NCBI GenBank assembly: GCA_045629285.1
Contig: JAZQQY010000052.1
Location: 62,001-126,000 of the forward strand
Length of the DNA stretch: 64,000 nt
Direction: 5' to 3'
Origin: UBA1723 sp045629285
GTDB lineage: Bacteria; Bacteroidota; Bacteroidia; Bacteroidales; Paludibacteraceae
Positions 26,659-35,981 of this stretch are shown here, piece by piece. The position numbers and the translations under genes were made by a program. The notes beneath the pieces are model-generated. The model worked only from the letters and a program-made list of their open reading frames with translations. It made no database searches and had not been told where the DNA came from. The first letter of the stretch is position 1; each line of letters starts with the position of its first letter.

Positions 26659-28017
26659 TTATTCCTGTTTGATCCAACCTTCATGCTGGAAATCGCACTT
26701 TCTCCAATTCTTGTCGATGTGTACGTATGTATCCTTCTGCTTCTTAGCAATCCACTTGTTGATCTTCTCCTGCTTCTTCTGATTCTCGTACATCTGCTTA
26801 AGCATTGCGAAGTCATGTTTCATGTCGGCTTTGTGAGCCTTTGTCTTGCTCTTCAATTTAGCGATACAGTAGACAGTTCTTCCTGAACGGTCAACCATAA
26901 GAAACGGCTTTGAAATCTGACCTTCTTCCAATGAGTAGACAGCTCTACCAACTTCCTGGGGAAGCTCTTGCATTTCATGCTTCGTTGTTCCTGTCTGCAT
27001 GTTTGTAAGTATACCGGAACAGTTGCGGGTGTTTCTGTCTGTCGAATATAGAGCCACACACTGCTCAAAGGTGAATGTCTTGTCGTTAATTAGATTGGCG
27101 ATACTGTCGATACGTGCTTTGGCCAAGTTCATATTCTCCAAAGAAGCCTTTGGCTTAAGCAGGATATGACGAGTGTTTACTTTCTCATCCTTTCTCTCGA
27201 TCAACTGAATCAAGTGGAATCCGAACTCACTCTCTACGATTTTAGAGATCTTGCCTGGCTCGTACATCGCGAATGCGACATCAGCATATTCTTTAACCAA
27301 CTGACCTCTACCCATGAATCCAAGCTCTCCACCTCTCTTTGCACTTTCTGTATCTTCAGAGTAGAAGATTGCCAATGTGGAGAATGATGTGCTTCCGTCG
27401 TCACAACGCTTGTGAAAATCACGAAGCTTATCCTTAACCTCTTCGATTTCTGCTTTTGTGATGTATGGCTCGACTGTCAATATCTGCACCTCTACCTGGT
27501 TTGGAATGTTAGGTAGACTGTCGTCTGGCAATTCATTTACATACTTGCGGATCTCAGCCGGAGTAGACTGGATTGTGCCGACGATTTTATTCTGAACTTG
27601 CTGGACCAATTGCTGTGTGCGGACCATCTCCTTCAATTCATTGCGAAGGTCTTCATAGTCCTTCATGAAATATTCGGCAAGTTTTTCCTTTGATCCGATT
27701 TGGCTTACCATATAGTTGAGACGCATCTCAACCTGCTGATCCACCATCTTTTCGTCGGCATTGATACTGTCGATTTTTGCTTGGTCAAGGAAAAGCTTCG
27801 TAAGGGCGATTTGTTCAGGAATGTAGCAATACGGTTCACCTTCAATTTTTTCGCCCTCCATCTGCATGCGGATTCTCTGCTCCTCGACATCAGACTTAAG
27901 AATGATCTCGTCGCCGACGATCCATGCTATTTCATCAACTACATTGTTGTTTTGAGAAAAAGCGGAGATCGCGATTTGCAACAAAACCAATATCGAAATA
28001 TATTTTATCTTTTTCAT
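26659..28017 (-). CDS. surA: SurA-like periplasmic chaperone/peptidyl-prolyl isomerase
   Basis: A 452-residue protein with a signal peptide (ISILVLLQIAISAFS), a helical SurA N-domain (to ~165), and two parvulin-type domains (about 170-275 with VEVQILTVEP and GGELGFMGRGQL, and 280-385 with NTRHILLKP). SurA helps unfolded outer-membrane proteins reach the Bam machinery. Its ATG overlaps the stop of the upstream gene by four bases (28014-28017), so expression is coupled. The gene symbol is by family. Confidence 0.87.
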   Translation of the reverse strand: MKKIKYISILVLLQIAISAFSQNNNVVDEIAWIVGDEIILKSDVEEQRIRMQMEGEKIEGEPYCYIPEQIALTKLFLDQAKIDSINADEKMVDQQVEMRLNYMVSQIGSKEKLAEYFMKDYEDLRNELKEMVRTQQLVQQVQNKIVGTIQSTPAEIRKYVNELPDDSLPNIPNQVEVQILTVEPYITKAEIEEVKDKLRDFHKRCDDGSTSFSTLAIFYSEDTESAKRGGELGFMGRGQLVKEYADVAFAMYEPGKISKIVESEFGFHLIQLIERKDEKVNTRHILLKPKASLENMNLAKARIDSIANLINDKTFTFEQCVALYSTDRNTRNCSGILTNMQTGTTKHEMQELPQEVGRAVYSLEEGQISKPFLMVDRSGRTVYCIAKLKSKTKAHKADMKHDFAMLKQMYENQKKQEKINKWIAKKQKDTYVHIDKNWRKCDFQHEGWIKQE

Positions 28018-28892
28018 TTTTTCTCGTTTCTGATCAAAGCTCCTGTACTGATAGCCTCGTTGTACGCATCGTCTGCTAGTTTACGCAAAAAATTCGCTTT
28101 CTTCTGTTCGACCATCATGTTCTCGATTCTTTCCTTGACATACACAAATGGCTGACTGTCACCGACTTTGATGTGGTCTTGAACAACTAGAATATACACA
28201 TTCTCTTCGTCTGTACTTTCAAAGTGATTCTTGTTTTCGAATGAGTGTGTGCGGGAAATATCGGACATTCCTAGACGCTGGACTGCTGCAATTGGTGTCC
28301 ATTCGTTGTCGAAGTATTTGATTTTCAAACCGTATTTTGTTGCGATAGGCTCGATAGCACTGACGTTGATGTCTGCGTATTTCAACAAGCTGTTGATTTC
28401 ACTCTTTGCCTGCGACTTGACCGGCATTGTGATGAAGATTCCGTTGAACAGAGTCTCGTGAGCTGTGTATAGTTCCTGATTGTTTTTGTAGAAATCTACA
28501 AGTTCCGACTCTTTGATCGGATTGCTAAGCTTTTCGCGTATCAATTGTTGCTGATATTCGTAAATCATCAACGACTTGCGGTATTTCTCCACAAGCAAAT
28601 CTACTTCTTCTGTCTCGGTGATGTTCTCTTCTGCCTTCAAGTATAGAAGCTCTTCGACTGCCCAGTTGCGGATATAGTTGTCGGTGCTCTTCATACTGTC
28701 TTCATAAGTCATGTCCGGAGAAAGTACACTCTTGATCTCATCCTCGTATAGAGGTTTGCCATTCAACACAACGATTGGTTCGACTCCTTTAGCGAAGTAT
28801 TTACATGACGAAAAGCAGCACATAGAAAATAGTGCTGCTATTCCGACCAATTTTATTGATTTCTTGGCATTTATCTTTTTAGTGTGTGCCAT
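28014..28892 (-). CDS. SurA-N-like lipoprotein, probable periplasmic chaperone
   Basis: A 292-residue protein with a lipobox in CCFSSC, then PIVVLNGKPLYEDEIKSVL, the start pattern of SurA/PpiC N-domains, and a helical body. The region expected to hold a parvulin domain (about 145-265) is degenerate and lacks the HILxx and GG(x)LG motifs, so isomerase activity is doubtful. It is probably a chaperone-only paralogue working with its neighbours. It sits one base after the upstream gene and overlaps the downstream one. Confidence 0.75.
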   Translation of the reverse strand: MAHTKKINAKKSIKLVGIAALFSMCCFSSCKYFAKGVEPIVVLNGKPLYEDEIKSVLSPDMTYEDSMKSTDNYIRNWAVEELLYLKAEENITETEEVDLLVEKYRKSLMIYEYQQQLIREKLSNPIKESELVDFYKNNQELYTAHETLFNGIFITMPVKSQAKSEINSLLKYADINVSAIEPIATKYGLKIKYFDNEWTPIAAVQRLGMSDISRTHSFENKNHFESTDEENVYILVVQDHIKVGDSQPFVYVKERIENMMVEQKKANFLRKLADDAYNEAISTGALIRNEKK

Positions 28893-28893
28893 A

Positions 28894-30891
28894 TTAATGG
28901 TTGTTCACTGTTTTGTATACGTCTTCTTTAATAACCACTGGATATACTCTGCGGTTTTCGTTGATCCAATTCTTCTCTAACTCTTTCTGGTAGTCTGCTA
29001 TGACTTTTCCCTTGACCGATGTATGCCACTGAGGAATTGTCGACTCTTCTCCATATAGATAAATTATTGGGTTGGACTTAGTTTCCACTACAGAGTCGGC
29101 AGGGATAGTCTTGAAATAGTACTTGTCCAAAACGGCATTCTCACCTGCTTTCCAAGCTCCTGTCTTTGTGTGGTATCCGCCAAATACCTTATCTTGAACC
29201 AGTTTGTAGAATTCAAAAGCATCCAACTTAGGGTTCTTTGCGGCAATATTCTTAATCTTCTTCAGAGTGTCTTTGTTTGCTACTGAGTAAATTACACCGA
29301 CCCATTTTGGCTCTTCGAACTTGTAGTTCTCTTTTCTTTCACGGAAATACTTAGACAAGCTGTCTGGTCGGGATGATTTGCTTCCCCAAACGTTGTGCTC
29401 GCTTGCTGCATACACTAGCAATCCGTCGCTATACTCTCTTAGAGCATAAACGAATTCCTTGTTTTTCTTTGCAATGTTCTTCAATTCATCGTTCAATGCG
29501 TCAAGGTCGACTTTGCTATAGATGTACTCTATTAGGTTGTCCTTATATGATGCGGTAGTGTCGATCGGAACTTCTGTTCTCAAATATTTACCTACAGTCG
29601 CCTTTCTGTATGAATCGTGGAAACTCATGAAGTCGTGTCTAAACGACTCTGTGGTCACGATTTCACCGTTGAATTCGAACCAAGTTCCGTCAATTCTCTT
29701 CAAAGAATCAACCATAAACTCTATCTCAACCTTGTTTAGCTTTGCTACTTCATTGATTAGAGAGTCGTTAAGTAGGAATCCTCTTCTTGTACGTAGTGTC
29801 TCACCTACTTTTCTCTTGACAGCTTCGTATCTGTCGCCGGACATGACCTTCTTTTTCAAAGCTTCGTATTTAGCACTATCTAGAGGTTCTGCTGTCTGAA
29901 TCTCGTTTACGACAAAAATATGGTTCCCGAACGAACTAGTCAATTTCTGGACATCGCCGACAGGCATCTTGAACAGCTGGTCGACAATCTCCTTAGGGTA
30001 TTTTCCGTCGTTCTTCACAACACCTAAGTCGCCATATAGTTTCTGTCCTTTCTTCTTCTCTGCGTATTTCTTGGCAGCTTTGTTGAATCCCTTCTTCTTT
30101 GCCAACGCAAATACAGAGTCAACGAATGTCTCGCTTTTGCTTGAAGGAAAGAAAATCTCCTGAGCCTTTACTGCAATTGTCCTCGGACGACGGTCGTGGA
30201 TATAGACGATATGGTATCCGAATTGTGTTGTGAATGGTTTGCTGAATTCTCCTACCGGAGTGTTATATGCTACAGTTTCAAAGTTGTAGACCATGTCGAA
30301 TACGGAAAATTCGCCTAGGAATCCACCTCTGAAGGCACTTCCGCAATCAGAATGCTCTTTTGCAAGATCGTAGAATTTAGCTCCATTCTTTAGTTGATCG
30401 TAAATTTTCTCGATCTTACGCTTGGATTCGGAATTTATTCCTTTGATCAGAATATGGCTGGCTGTCACATATTCTTGCTCACGCTGGTATGCCTCCTTGA
30501 CGAACTTGTGCTCCAATTCGCCGTTGATAAGGTATGGATAAGCAAGATATTTGACATACGATTCCAATTCATTCGTATATGTGTTAAGCTTCAAATCCGG
30601 AAATCTCTTAGTCGCATCGAAAGCTTTCAACTTATAATTGATGAACAACTCTTTGTAGTCGTCGACGCTCATTGGACCATCAAGAGAAATGCTGTTATTT
30701 TTGTTGTACATGTACTCAAATTCTCCGCGAGTGATTGTGTCGAATCTGTATGTTTCAGTTCCAACAATCATAAGGACTGGGTCGTCAGAGTTGTTTAGCG
30801 TTTTCATCAAACTAGGAGCATCAATGTCCATTGCGGATGCATTAATGCCTGCTAGAGCACAAACTGACGCGATGTATTTTGCTATTTTCAT
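28894..30891 (-). CDS. PpiC-type peptidyl-prolyl isomerase, two parvulin domains
   Basis: A 665-residue protein with a signal peptide (KIAKYIASVCALAGINASA). It has two parvulin-like domains: about 125-235 (TASHILIKG, GGFLGEFSVF) and a more divergent one near 240-345 (GDLGVVKNDG). The C-terminal half is helical, with EEPKWVGVIYSVANKDTL. The start is taken at the ATG at 30891 (MKIAKY); a GTG two codons upstream is less likely. It heads a four-gene envelope operon with a good promoter at 30918-30949. Confidence 0.83.
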   Translation of the reverse strand: MKIAKYIASVCALAGINASAMDIDAPSLMKTLNNSDDPVLMIVGTETYRFDTITRGEFEYMYNKNNSISLDGPMSVDDYKELFINYKLKAFDATKRFPDLKLNTYTNELESYVKYLAYPYLINGELEHKFVKEAYQREQEYVTASHILIKGINSESKRKIEKIYDQLKNGAKFYDLAKEHSDCGSAFRGGFLGEFSVFDMVYNFETVAYNTPVGEFSKPFTTQFGYHIVYIHDRRPRTIAVKAQEIFFPSSKSETFVDSVFALAKKKGFNKAAKKYAEKKKGQKLYGDLGVVKNDGKYPKEIVDQLFKMPVGDVQKLTSSFGNHIFVVNEIQTAEPLDSAKYEALKKKVMSGDRYEAVKRKVGETLRTRRGFLLNDSLINEVAKLNKVEIEFMVDSLKRIDGTWFEFNGEIVTTESFRHDFMSFHDSYRKATVGKYLRTEVPIDTTASYKDNLIEYIYSKVDLDALNDELKNIAKKNKEFVYALREYSDGLLVYAASEHNVWGSKSSRPDSLSKYFRERKENYKFEEPKWVGVIYSVANKDTLKKIKNIAAKNPKLDAFEFYKLVQDKVFGGYHTKTGAWKAGENAVLDKYYFKTIPADSVVETKSNPIIYLYGEESTIPQWHTSVKGKVIADYQKELEKNWINENRRVYPVVIKEDVYKTVNNH

Positions 30892-30917
30892 TTTCACTGA
30901 AAGATTTTATATTTCTG

Positions 30918-30949
30918 CAAAAATATCAATTTTTTCTCTTTATTCCCAA
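30918..30949 (-). promoter_or_regulatory. Promoter of the PPIase/OstA operon
   Basis: On the minus strand, TTG (30949-30947), 21 bases, then TATTTTTG (30925-30918). It lies 27 bases from the ATG at 30891. Confidence 0.58.
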
Positions 30950-31051
30950 CGAAAAACTATTTTGAACCTATTTCTGATGATGTTTTTGACAAATTATTAG
31001 TTTTTATTTTCTTATTTTCTGCTTTCCAACATTATTTCTCGACTTTTTTTA

Positions 31052-31059
31052 TATTTTTG
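31052..31059 (+). promoter_or_regulatory. Putative -7 element for deaD
   Basis: TATTTTTG fits TAnnTTTG, about 100 bases before the helicase ATG. The resulting leader would be about 90 bases, longer than elsewhere in the window; long leaders are common for cold-induced helicase genes. Confidence 0.33.
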
Positions 31060-31158
31060 CAGACGATAATATTTATGCTAAATGGTTTGTGGCGAGGTAT
31101 GTATCACTGTTGTAAAAGGGGGTGAGGATGTTTCGGCCATGAATATAATCCTTTTTTA

Positions 31159-33012
31159 ATGGCAACATTCGAAGAGTTGGGTTTCAAAAATGAAATCCTA
31201 AAGGCTGTTTCCGACATGGGTTTTGTCGAAGCAATGCCGATCCAAGAGAAAGTTACTCCTTTCTTGCTTAGTGATGACGACAGAGATTTGGTGGCCTTGG
31301 CCCAAACTGGAACTGGAAAGACTGCCGGTTTTGGACTTCCTGTCCTACAACTTACCGATGATTCGCGAAATCAGATTCAAACGCTTATCCTTGCTCCGAC
31401 ACGTGAGCTTTGTGTACAGATCAGCAATGATTTGAAAAATTTTGCAAAGTATACAAAAGTTAAGGTTGTGCCTGTATACGGAGGTGAAAGTATCATCCGT
31501 CAGTTTAAGGATCTTGATGTTCAGCCTCAGATTCTTGTGGCTACTCCAGGTCGTCTTATCGACCTTATGGACAGAAAGAAGGTTCATCTTGAAAATGTGA
31601 AGTTCTTGGTGCTTGACGAGGCTGACGAGATGCTTAATATGGGCTTCAAGGAGGATATCGAAAGAATTTTCAGCGAAATCCCGGAAGATCACCGTACGCT
31701 TCTATTCTCCGCTACTATGCCTAAGGAGATTGCAAATATCGCCAAGAACTACATGAAGAATCACGTAGAGATTGCAATCGGCAAGAAGAATTCTGGTTCG
31801 GAGAACGTTAGCCACATCTATTATATGGTTGCGGCCAAGAATCGTTACGCTTGCTTGAAGCGTGTTGTCGACTTGAATCCGGATATCTACGGTATCGTAT
31901 TCTGTCGTACACGTCAGGAAACTAAGGATATTGCAGAAGCTTTGATGAAAGACGGCTATAATGCAGATGCCCTTCACGGTGATTTGTCGCAGGCTCAGCG
32001 TGATGCTGTGATGCAGAAGTTCAGAATCAAGAATCTCCAGCTGTTGGTCGCTACAGACGTTGCCGCCCGTGGTTTGGATGTAAATAATCTGACTCACGTT
32101 ATCAACTACTGTTTGCCGGATGATGTCGAGAGCTACACTCACCGAAGTGGACGTACAGGTAGAGCCGGTCGTACGGGTGTCTCTATCAGCATCCTTCATC
32201 TACGAGAGAAGAGTAAGATCCGTGAGATTGAGAAAATCATCGGGAAGGAATTCGAAAAGAAAGATGTCCCTTCCGGTATTGAGGTTTGCTCTGCTCAGTT
32301 GAAGTCGATCTTGAATAAGCTAAAGACTGTAGAAATCAATGAAGAACAGGTTAGCCAGTATCTAGATATGGCATATTCTGAACTTGACGGAATGAGTCGT
32401 GAGGAGATTATCAAACATTTCGTTTCTCTTCAGTTCAACCAGTTCATTGAATATTACAAAGACGCTGAGGATCTAAATATTTCAGAACGACCTGAGCGTG
32501 GTGGACGTGACAGAGGCGGTAGAGGTCGTCGTGGAGATGATGGATTTGAAGGTAAGGAGAAGAAAGGTTTGCGTGGCGGATATACACGCCCAGACCATAC
32601 TCGCTTGAAGATCAATAAGGGAGAGGCTGCCGGTTTCACTCCGAAGAAAGTGCTTGGTCTTATCAACGACACAGTCAACGATAAGAAAATCAGCATCCGC
32701 GACATTGAGATTACGTCTAGATACACATTCTTCGACGTTCCAAATACACACGTCCAGAAAATGTTCAAGGCATTCAACGAGGTTCACCGTGGCAAAGATA
32801 TCGTGCTTGCCGAGGTTCAGGGAGAGCAGCGTGGAAGAAGTCGCAACAGCGAAAGACGTGAGAAAGATTTCGGAAACAAAGATTTCGGCGGAAAACACAA
32901 CAAGCATGACGACGACGAATGGGCATACAGAAAGCCTAGACGTGGCAAGGGCGGACCTACTGACAACAGAAAACACAAGAAGGAAGGCCAGCGTCGCAAT
33001 AAATTCAATTGA
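31159..33012 (+). CDS. deaD: DEAD-box RNA helicase (DeaD/CsdA type)
   Basis: A 617-residue protein. It has the Q motif (EAMPIQEK), Walker A AQTGTGKT (48-55), DEAD in VLDEADEML, SAT in LFSATMPKE, and HRSGRTGRAG. After the helicase core comes an Arg/Gly segment (RGGRDRGGRGRRGDD), a DbpA-type RNA-binding domain (GFTPKKVLGLINDTV to FFDVPNTHV), and a basic tail. This layout is that of cold-shock and ribosome-assembly helicases. Single gene; a GAGACG palindrome follows the stop. Confidence 0.94.
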   Translation: MATFEELGFKNEILKAVSDMGFVEAMPIQEKVTPFLLSDDDRDLVALAQTGTGKTAGFGLPVLQLTDDSRNQIQTLILAPTRELCVQISNDLKNFAKYTKVKVVPVYGGESIIRQFKDLDVQPQILVATPGRLIDLMDRKKVHLENVKFLVLDEADEMLNMGFKEDIERIFSEIPEDHRTLLFSATMPKEIANIAKNYMKNHVEIAIGKKNSGSENVSHIYYMVAAKNRYACLKRVVDLNPDIYGIVFCRTRQETKDIAEALMKDGYNADALHGDLSQAQRDAVMQKFRIKNLQLLVATDVAARGLDVNNLTHVINYCLPDDVESYTHRSGRTGRAGRTGVSISILHLREKSKIREIEKIIGKEFEKKDVPSGIEVCSAQLKSILNKLKTVEINEEQVSQYLDMAYSELDGMSREEIIKHFVSLQFNQFIEYYKDAEDLNISERPERGGRDRGGRGRRGDDGFEGKEKKGLRGGYTRPDHTRLKINKGEAAGFTPKKVLGLINDTVNDKKISIRDIEITSRYTFFDVPNTHVQKMFKAFNEVHRGKDIVLAEVQGEQRGRSRNSERREKDFGNKDFGGKHNKHDDDEWAYRKPRRGKGGPTDNRKHKKEGQRRNKFN

Positions 33013-33025
33013 TTCATATAACTTT

Positions 33026-33052
33026 GTAGAGATGGTATGCAACCGTCTCTAC
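33026..33052. repeat. GAGACG-family palindromic element, copy 4
   Basis: GTAGAGA (33026-33032) pairs with TCTCTAC (33046-33052), with GG/CC pairing inside and ATGCA at the centre. It lies between deaD and the IMPACT-family gene and may terminate deaD. Confidence 0.55.
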
Positions 33053-33077
33053 ATGTGTTTTTTATAAATAATACCAT

Positions 33078-33674
33078 TTGGAAGACAAGTATCTGACTAT
33101 TAGCGCTCCTGCAGAAGGATTATATAAAGAGAAGGGCAGTAAGTTTATTGCCTTCGCTATCCCTGTAACTAATGTTGAACAGATAAAGGAGATACTTGAA
33201 ACCAAACGTAAGGAACACCATGATGCACGTCACGTATGCTATGCATATATGTTGGGTGTAGACAAGACCGATTTCCGCTCGAATGACGACGGAGAACCAT
33301 CAGGTACGGCAGGCCGCCCGATTCTTGGCTCGTTGCTTTCGGCAGGCGTTACGAACGTGTTGATTGCAGTCGTAAGATATTTCGGAGGCACAAAGCTTGG
33401 TACAAGCGGATTGATAAATGCCTACAAAGTGGCTTCGGCAGATGCATTGGAGAATGCAGAAATCATAGAGAAGACTGTAGACGAGGAGATTCATGTCACA
33501 TTCGATTACTTGGTGATGAACGATGTGATGAAGATAATAAAAGATGTGGCTCCTCAGGTATTGTCTCAGGAATTTGATAATGATTGCAAGATGGTGTTGT
33601 CGATCCGAAAAGGAGATGCACCAAACTTGATTGAAAGGTTGAGGAAAGTAGAATCACTCATAATTGAAGACTGA
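33078..33674 (+). CDS. IMPACT/YigZ family protein
   Basis: A 198-residue protein with the UPF0029 core: GSKFIAFAIPV, HHDARHVCYAYM, DDGEPSGTAGRPIL and VIRYFGGxxLG-type VVRYFGGTKLGTSGL, then a short ferredoxin-like C-terminal domain. The family is conserved but its bacterial role is unclear; the eukaryotic homologue IMPACT regulates GCN2. The only in-frame start is TTG at 33078, since a stop codon lies 9 bases upstream and the first Met is internal. The next gene begins one base after its stop. Confidence 0.85.
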   Translation: MEDKYLTISAPAEGLYKEKGSKFIAFAIPVTNVEQIKEILETKRKEHHDARHVCYAYMLGVDKTDFRSNDDGEPSGTAGRPILGSLLSAGVTNVLIAVVRYFGGTKLGTSGLINAYKVASADALENAEIIEKTVDEEIHVTFDYLVMNDVMKIIKDVAPQVLSQEFDNDCKMVLSIRKGDAPNLIERLRKVESLIIED

Positions 33675-33675
33675 T

Positions 33676-34236
33676 ATGAAAAAATACATTATTCTTACAT
33701 TGTTTTCTCTAGTGACAACTTTTGCGATGTCGCAAGAACAGAAGAAAAAGTCAAGTGCGGCAGAGATTCTTGCCAACATTTTGTCTAATACCGGAGGCGG
33801 TTACTCTTACGATACTGATGGAAACGGAGAGTCGCAAGGTTTCTGGATAAGTACCGGTTACACATTCCATGTCGACAATAAATTGTCTGTGTCTCCGCGA
33901 TTGGTTTACAATTGGGATAAGTTCAGTTGTGATGAAGGTTATTCGGCAGAGTATAAGTCGTTGCGAATTCCGATCCGAGCAGATTACAACCTTGTCAACA
34001 ACGCTAATTTCGCTATAGGAGCATACGGAGGAATCGACGGAGAAAAGATCATGAGAGTCTCCAACAACTCCTATGATTTCAACGTTCGGCCAGTGCAGTG
34101 TTCTGTCTTTGCCGGTGCATCTATGAGAATCGCAAACAGAATTTCTGCCAATATCGGTTATAGAGTAGGATTGCTTTCGTTCTATAACGACGGTACCGGA
34201 AGAAAGAAAGGTTTTGAGTTTTCATTCAATTTCTAA
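33676..34236 (+). CDS. Small outer-membrane beta-barrel protein
   Basis: A 186-residue protein with a signal peptide (KKYIILTLFSLVTTFAMS), then alternating beta strands (FWISTGYTFHVDNKLSVSPR, ANIGYRVGLLSFYND) and a terminal aromatic, FEFSFNF, typical of outer-membrane barrels. Eight strands would fit the size. The ATG at 33676 is preferred over an in-frame TTG 12 bases upstream because it begins the signal peptide. It is probably co-transcribed with the IMPACT-family gene. Function unknown. Confidence 0.7.
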   Translation: MKKYIILTLFSLVTTFAMSQEQKKKSSAAEILANILSNTGGGYSYDTDGNGESQGFWISTGYTFHVDNKLSVSPRLVYNWDKFSCDEGYSAEYKSLRIPIRADYNLVNNANFAIGAYGGIDGEKIMRVSNNSYDFNVRPVQCSVFAGASMRIANRISANIGYRVGLLSFYNDGTGRKKGFEFSFNF

Positions 34237-34268
34237 CGATAAAGAATCGGTTTTTGAAATAAAAAAAC

Positions 34269-34276
34269 TAATTTTG
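34269..34276 (+). promoter_or_regulatory. Putative -7 element for the DUF4254/GT9 pair
   Basis: TAATTTTG fits TAnnTTTG, 30 bases before the ATG at 34307. No matching TTG lies upstream. Confidence 0.32.
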
Positions 34277-34306
34277 ACGGAGTTTTTTAATTAAATTGTG
34301 GGTTAA

Positions 34307-34915
34307 ATGAGTTTTAGTTCAGACGCAAATAAGATATTCGATCAGGTTGTCGCTGATTATCATAAGAGCGACGATGTCGATGCTCAGATGATGAATCCGT
34401 ACCAGGCAGGTACGATTGAGGCAGTTTTATATCTAAAGAACTGGATTGATTCTGTGCAGTGGCATTTGGAGGATATCATTCGTGATCCACAGATTGATCC
34501 TGTGGAAGCGTTGAAGATCAAGCGTCGTATCGATAAGTCTAACCAGGATCGTACTGATTTGGTAGAGAGAATTGACAGTTATTTCTTGGAGAAGTATTCA
34601 TCAGTCAAGGCTAAGCCGACTGCAGTGATCAACACCGAGTCGCCAGCTTGGGCAATCGATCGTCTTTCTATCTTGGCGTTGAAGATTTATCACATGCAGG
34701 CTGAGGTGGTCCGTAAGGATGTCGACGCAGCACACATTGATGCATGCCAGAAGAAGCTTAATGTACTTCTTGAGCAGAGAGTTGATTTGTCGTCAGCTAT
34801 AGATCAGTTGATATCAGATATCGAGAACGGAGATCGTTACATGAAAGTCTACAAGCAGATGAAGATGTATAACGATCCGAATCTAAACCCTGTACTTTAC
34901 GCTGCAGGTAAATAA
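34307..34915 (+). CDS. DUF4254 domain protein
   Basis: A 202-residue helical protein without signal or membrane segments. NPYQAGTIEAVLYLKNWIDS, VQWHLEDIIRD and IKRRIDKSNQDRTDLVE match the DUF4254 family, which in Bacteroidota is often beside a family 9 glycosyltransferase, as here (3-base gap). The role is unknown; the pairing suggests a part in LPS-core or surface glycan assembly. Confidence 0.82.
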   Translation: MSFSSDANKIFDQVVADYHKSDDVDAQMMNPYQAGTIEAVLYLKNWIDSVQWHLEDIIRDPQIDPVEALKIKRRIDKSNQDRTDLVERIDSYFLEKYSSVKAKPTAVINTESPAWAIDRLSILALKIYHMQAEVVRKDVDAAHIDACQKKLNVLLEQRVDLSSAIDQLISDIENGDRYMKVYKQMKMYNDPNLNPVLYAAGK

Positions 34916-34918
34916 TAT

Positions 34919-35938
34919 ATGGGTAAGCGAGTGTTGTTGATGAGATTATCGGCGATGGGAGATGTCGCAATGACTGTGCCTGTCGTGGCTTCGTTCGCGA
35001 AAGCCAATCCCGATGTTGCAATCACAATGCTATCGGCTCCACGTCTGCAACCGTTATTTGCGAATATTCCAACCCTTAAGTTTGTCGGTGTCGACACCAA
35101 AGGTCGTCATAAGGGGGTGAAAGGAATCTGGAGACTTTCAAATGAAATTTCTTCAGAAGGTAAGTTCAACCAGATTATTGACCTTCATGATGTTTTGAGA
35201 AGTAAGATATTGCGTACACTTATGCTTCTTAAAGGTGTCAAGGTGACAGCTATTGATAAAGGAAGGAATGAAAAGAAAAAACTGATAAACGGAAGTGCCA
35301 AAGCTCCATTGGTGCCGATGGTTACTCGTTATCAGCAGACATTTGAAAAGGCAGGCTACAAATTTGATGTAGATTATTCAGGGTTCGAGGTCAATTCTGA
35401 TGTTGATTTCAATTCAGAGTTGAAATTGGATAGCCATGTCGCAAATGTAGGAATTGCACCGTTTGCCCAACACGACGGGAAAATCTATCCGTTGGATAAG
35501 ATGGAAAAGGTTGTCGAGATATTGTCTTCACGCAATATCGGAATCTATCTTTTCGGCGGAGGAAAAAAAGAAGAGGACGTTTTCAATTCATGGGTAGGCA
35601 AGTACTCTAACGTCGTGTCTTTAGCTGGAAAATATAAGTTGCAGGAAGAGATGGCTGCAATGAAGAAGATGAATCTTATGGTTACCATGGATTCCGCTAA
35701 CATGCATCTTGCTTCATTGTGCGGTGTGAGAGTCGTGTCTATTTGGGGCGCCACTCATCCGTATATGGGATTCTACGGGTATGGACAGAAGTCGGAAGAT
35801 GCAATTGTGGCCAACTTGGATTGCCAGCCATGTTCCGCTTACGGCAACAAACCATGCAAGTTCGGCGATAAAAGATGCATGATGCAGATTACGCCGGAGA
35901 TGGTTTACAATAAAATTTTGAGTATACTTAATATATAG
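34919..35938 (+). CDS. Family 9 glycosyltransferase (heptosyltransferase-like)
   Basis: A 339-residue GT-B enzyme: VLLMRLSAMGDVAMTVPVV at the N-terminus, IDLHDVLRSKILRT, and the donor-binding C-domain with VTMDSANMHLASLCGVRVVS and WGATHP. These are hallmarks of ADP-heptose:LPS heptosyltransferases (GT9). The motif DCQPCSAYGNKPC and a cysteine-rich end are also typical. The sugar donor is uncertain in this group. Operon with DUF4254. Confidence 0.87.
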   Translation: MGKRVLLMRLSAMGDVAMTVPVVASFAKANPDVAITMLSAPRLQPLFANIPTLKFVGVDTKGRHKGVKGIWRLSNEISSEGKFNQIIDLHDVLRSKILRTLMLLKGVKVTAIDKGRNEKKKLINGSAKAPLVPMVTRYQQTFEKAGYKFDVDYSGFEVNSDVDFNSELKLDSHVANVGIAPFAQHDGKIYPLDKMEKVVEILSSRNIGIYLFGGGKKEEDVFNSWVGKYSNVVSLAGKYKLQEEMAAMKKMNLMVTMDSANMHLASLCGVRVVSIWGATHPYMGFYGYGQKSEDAIVANLDCQPCSAYGNKPCKFGDKRCMMQITPEMVYNKILSILNI

Positions 35939-35981
35939 AATATAAATCGTTTTGCATAAGACGATAAACTTTAAGAAACAG

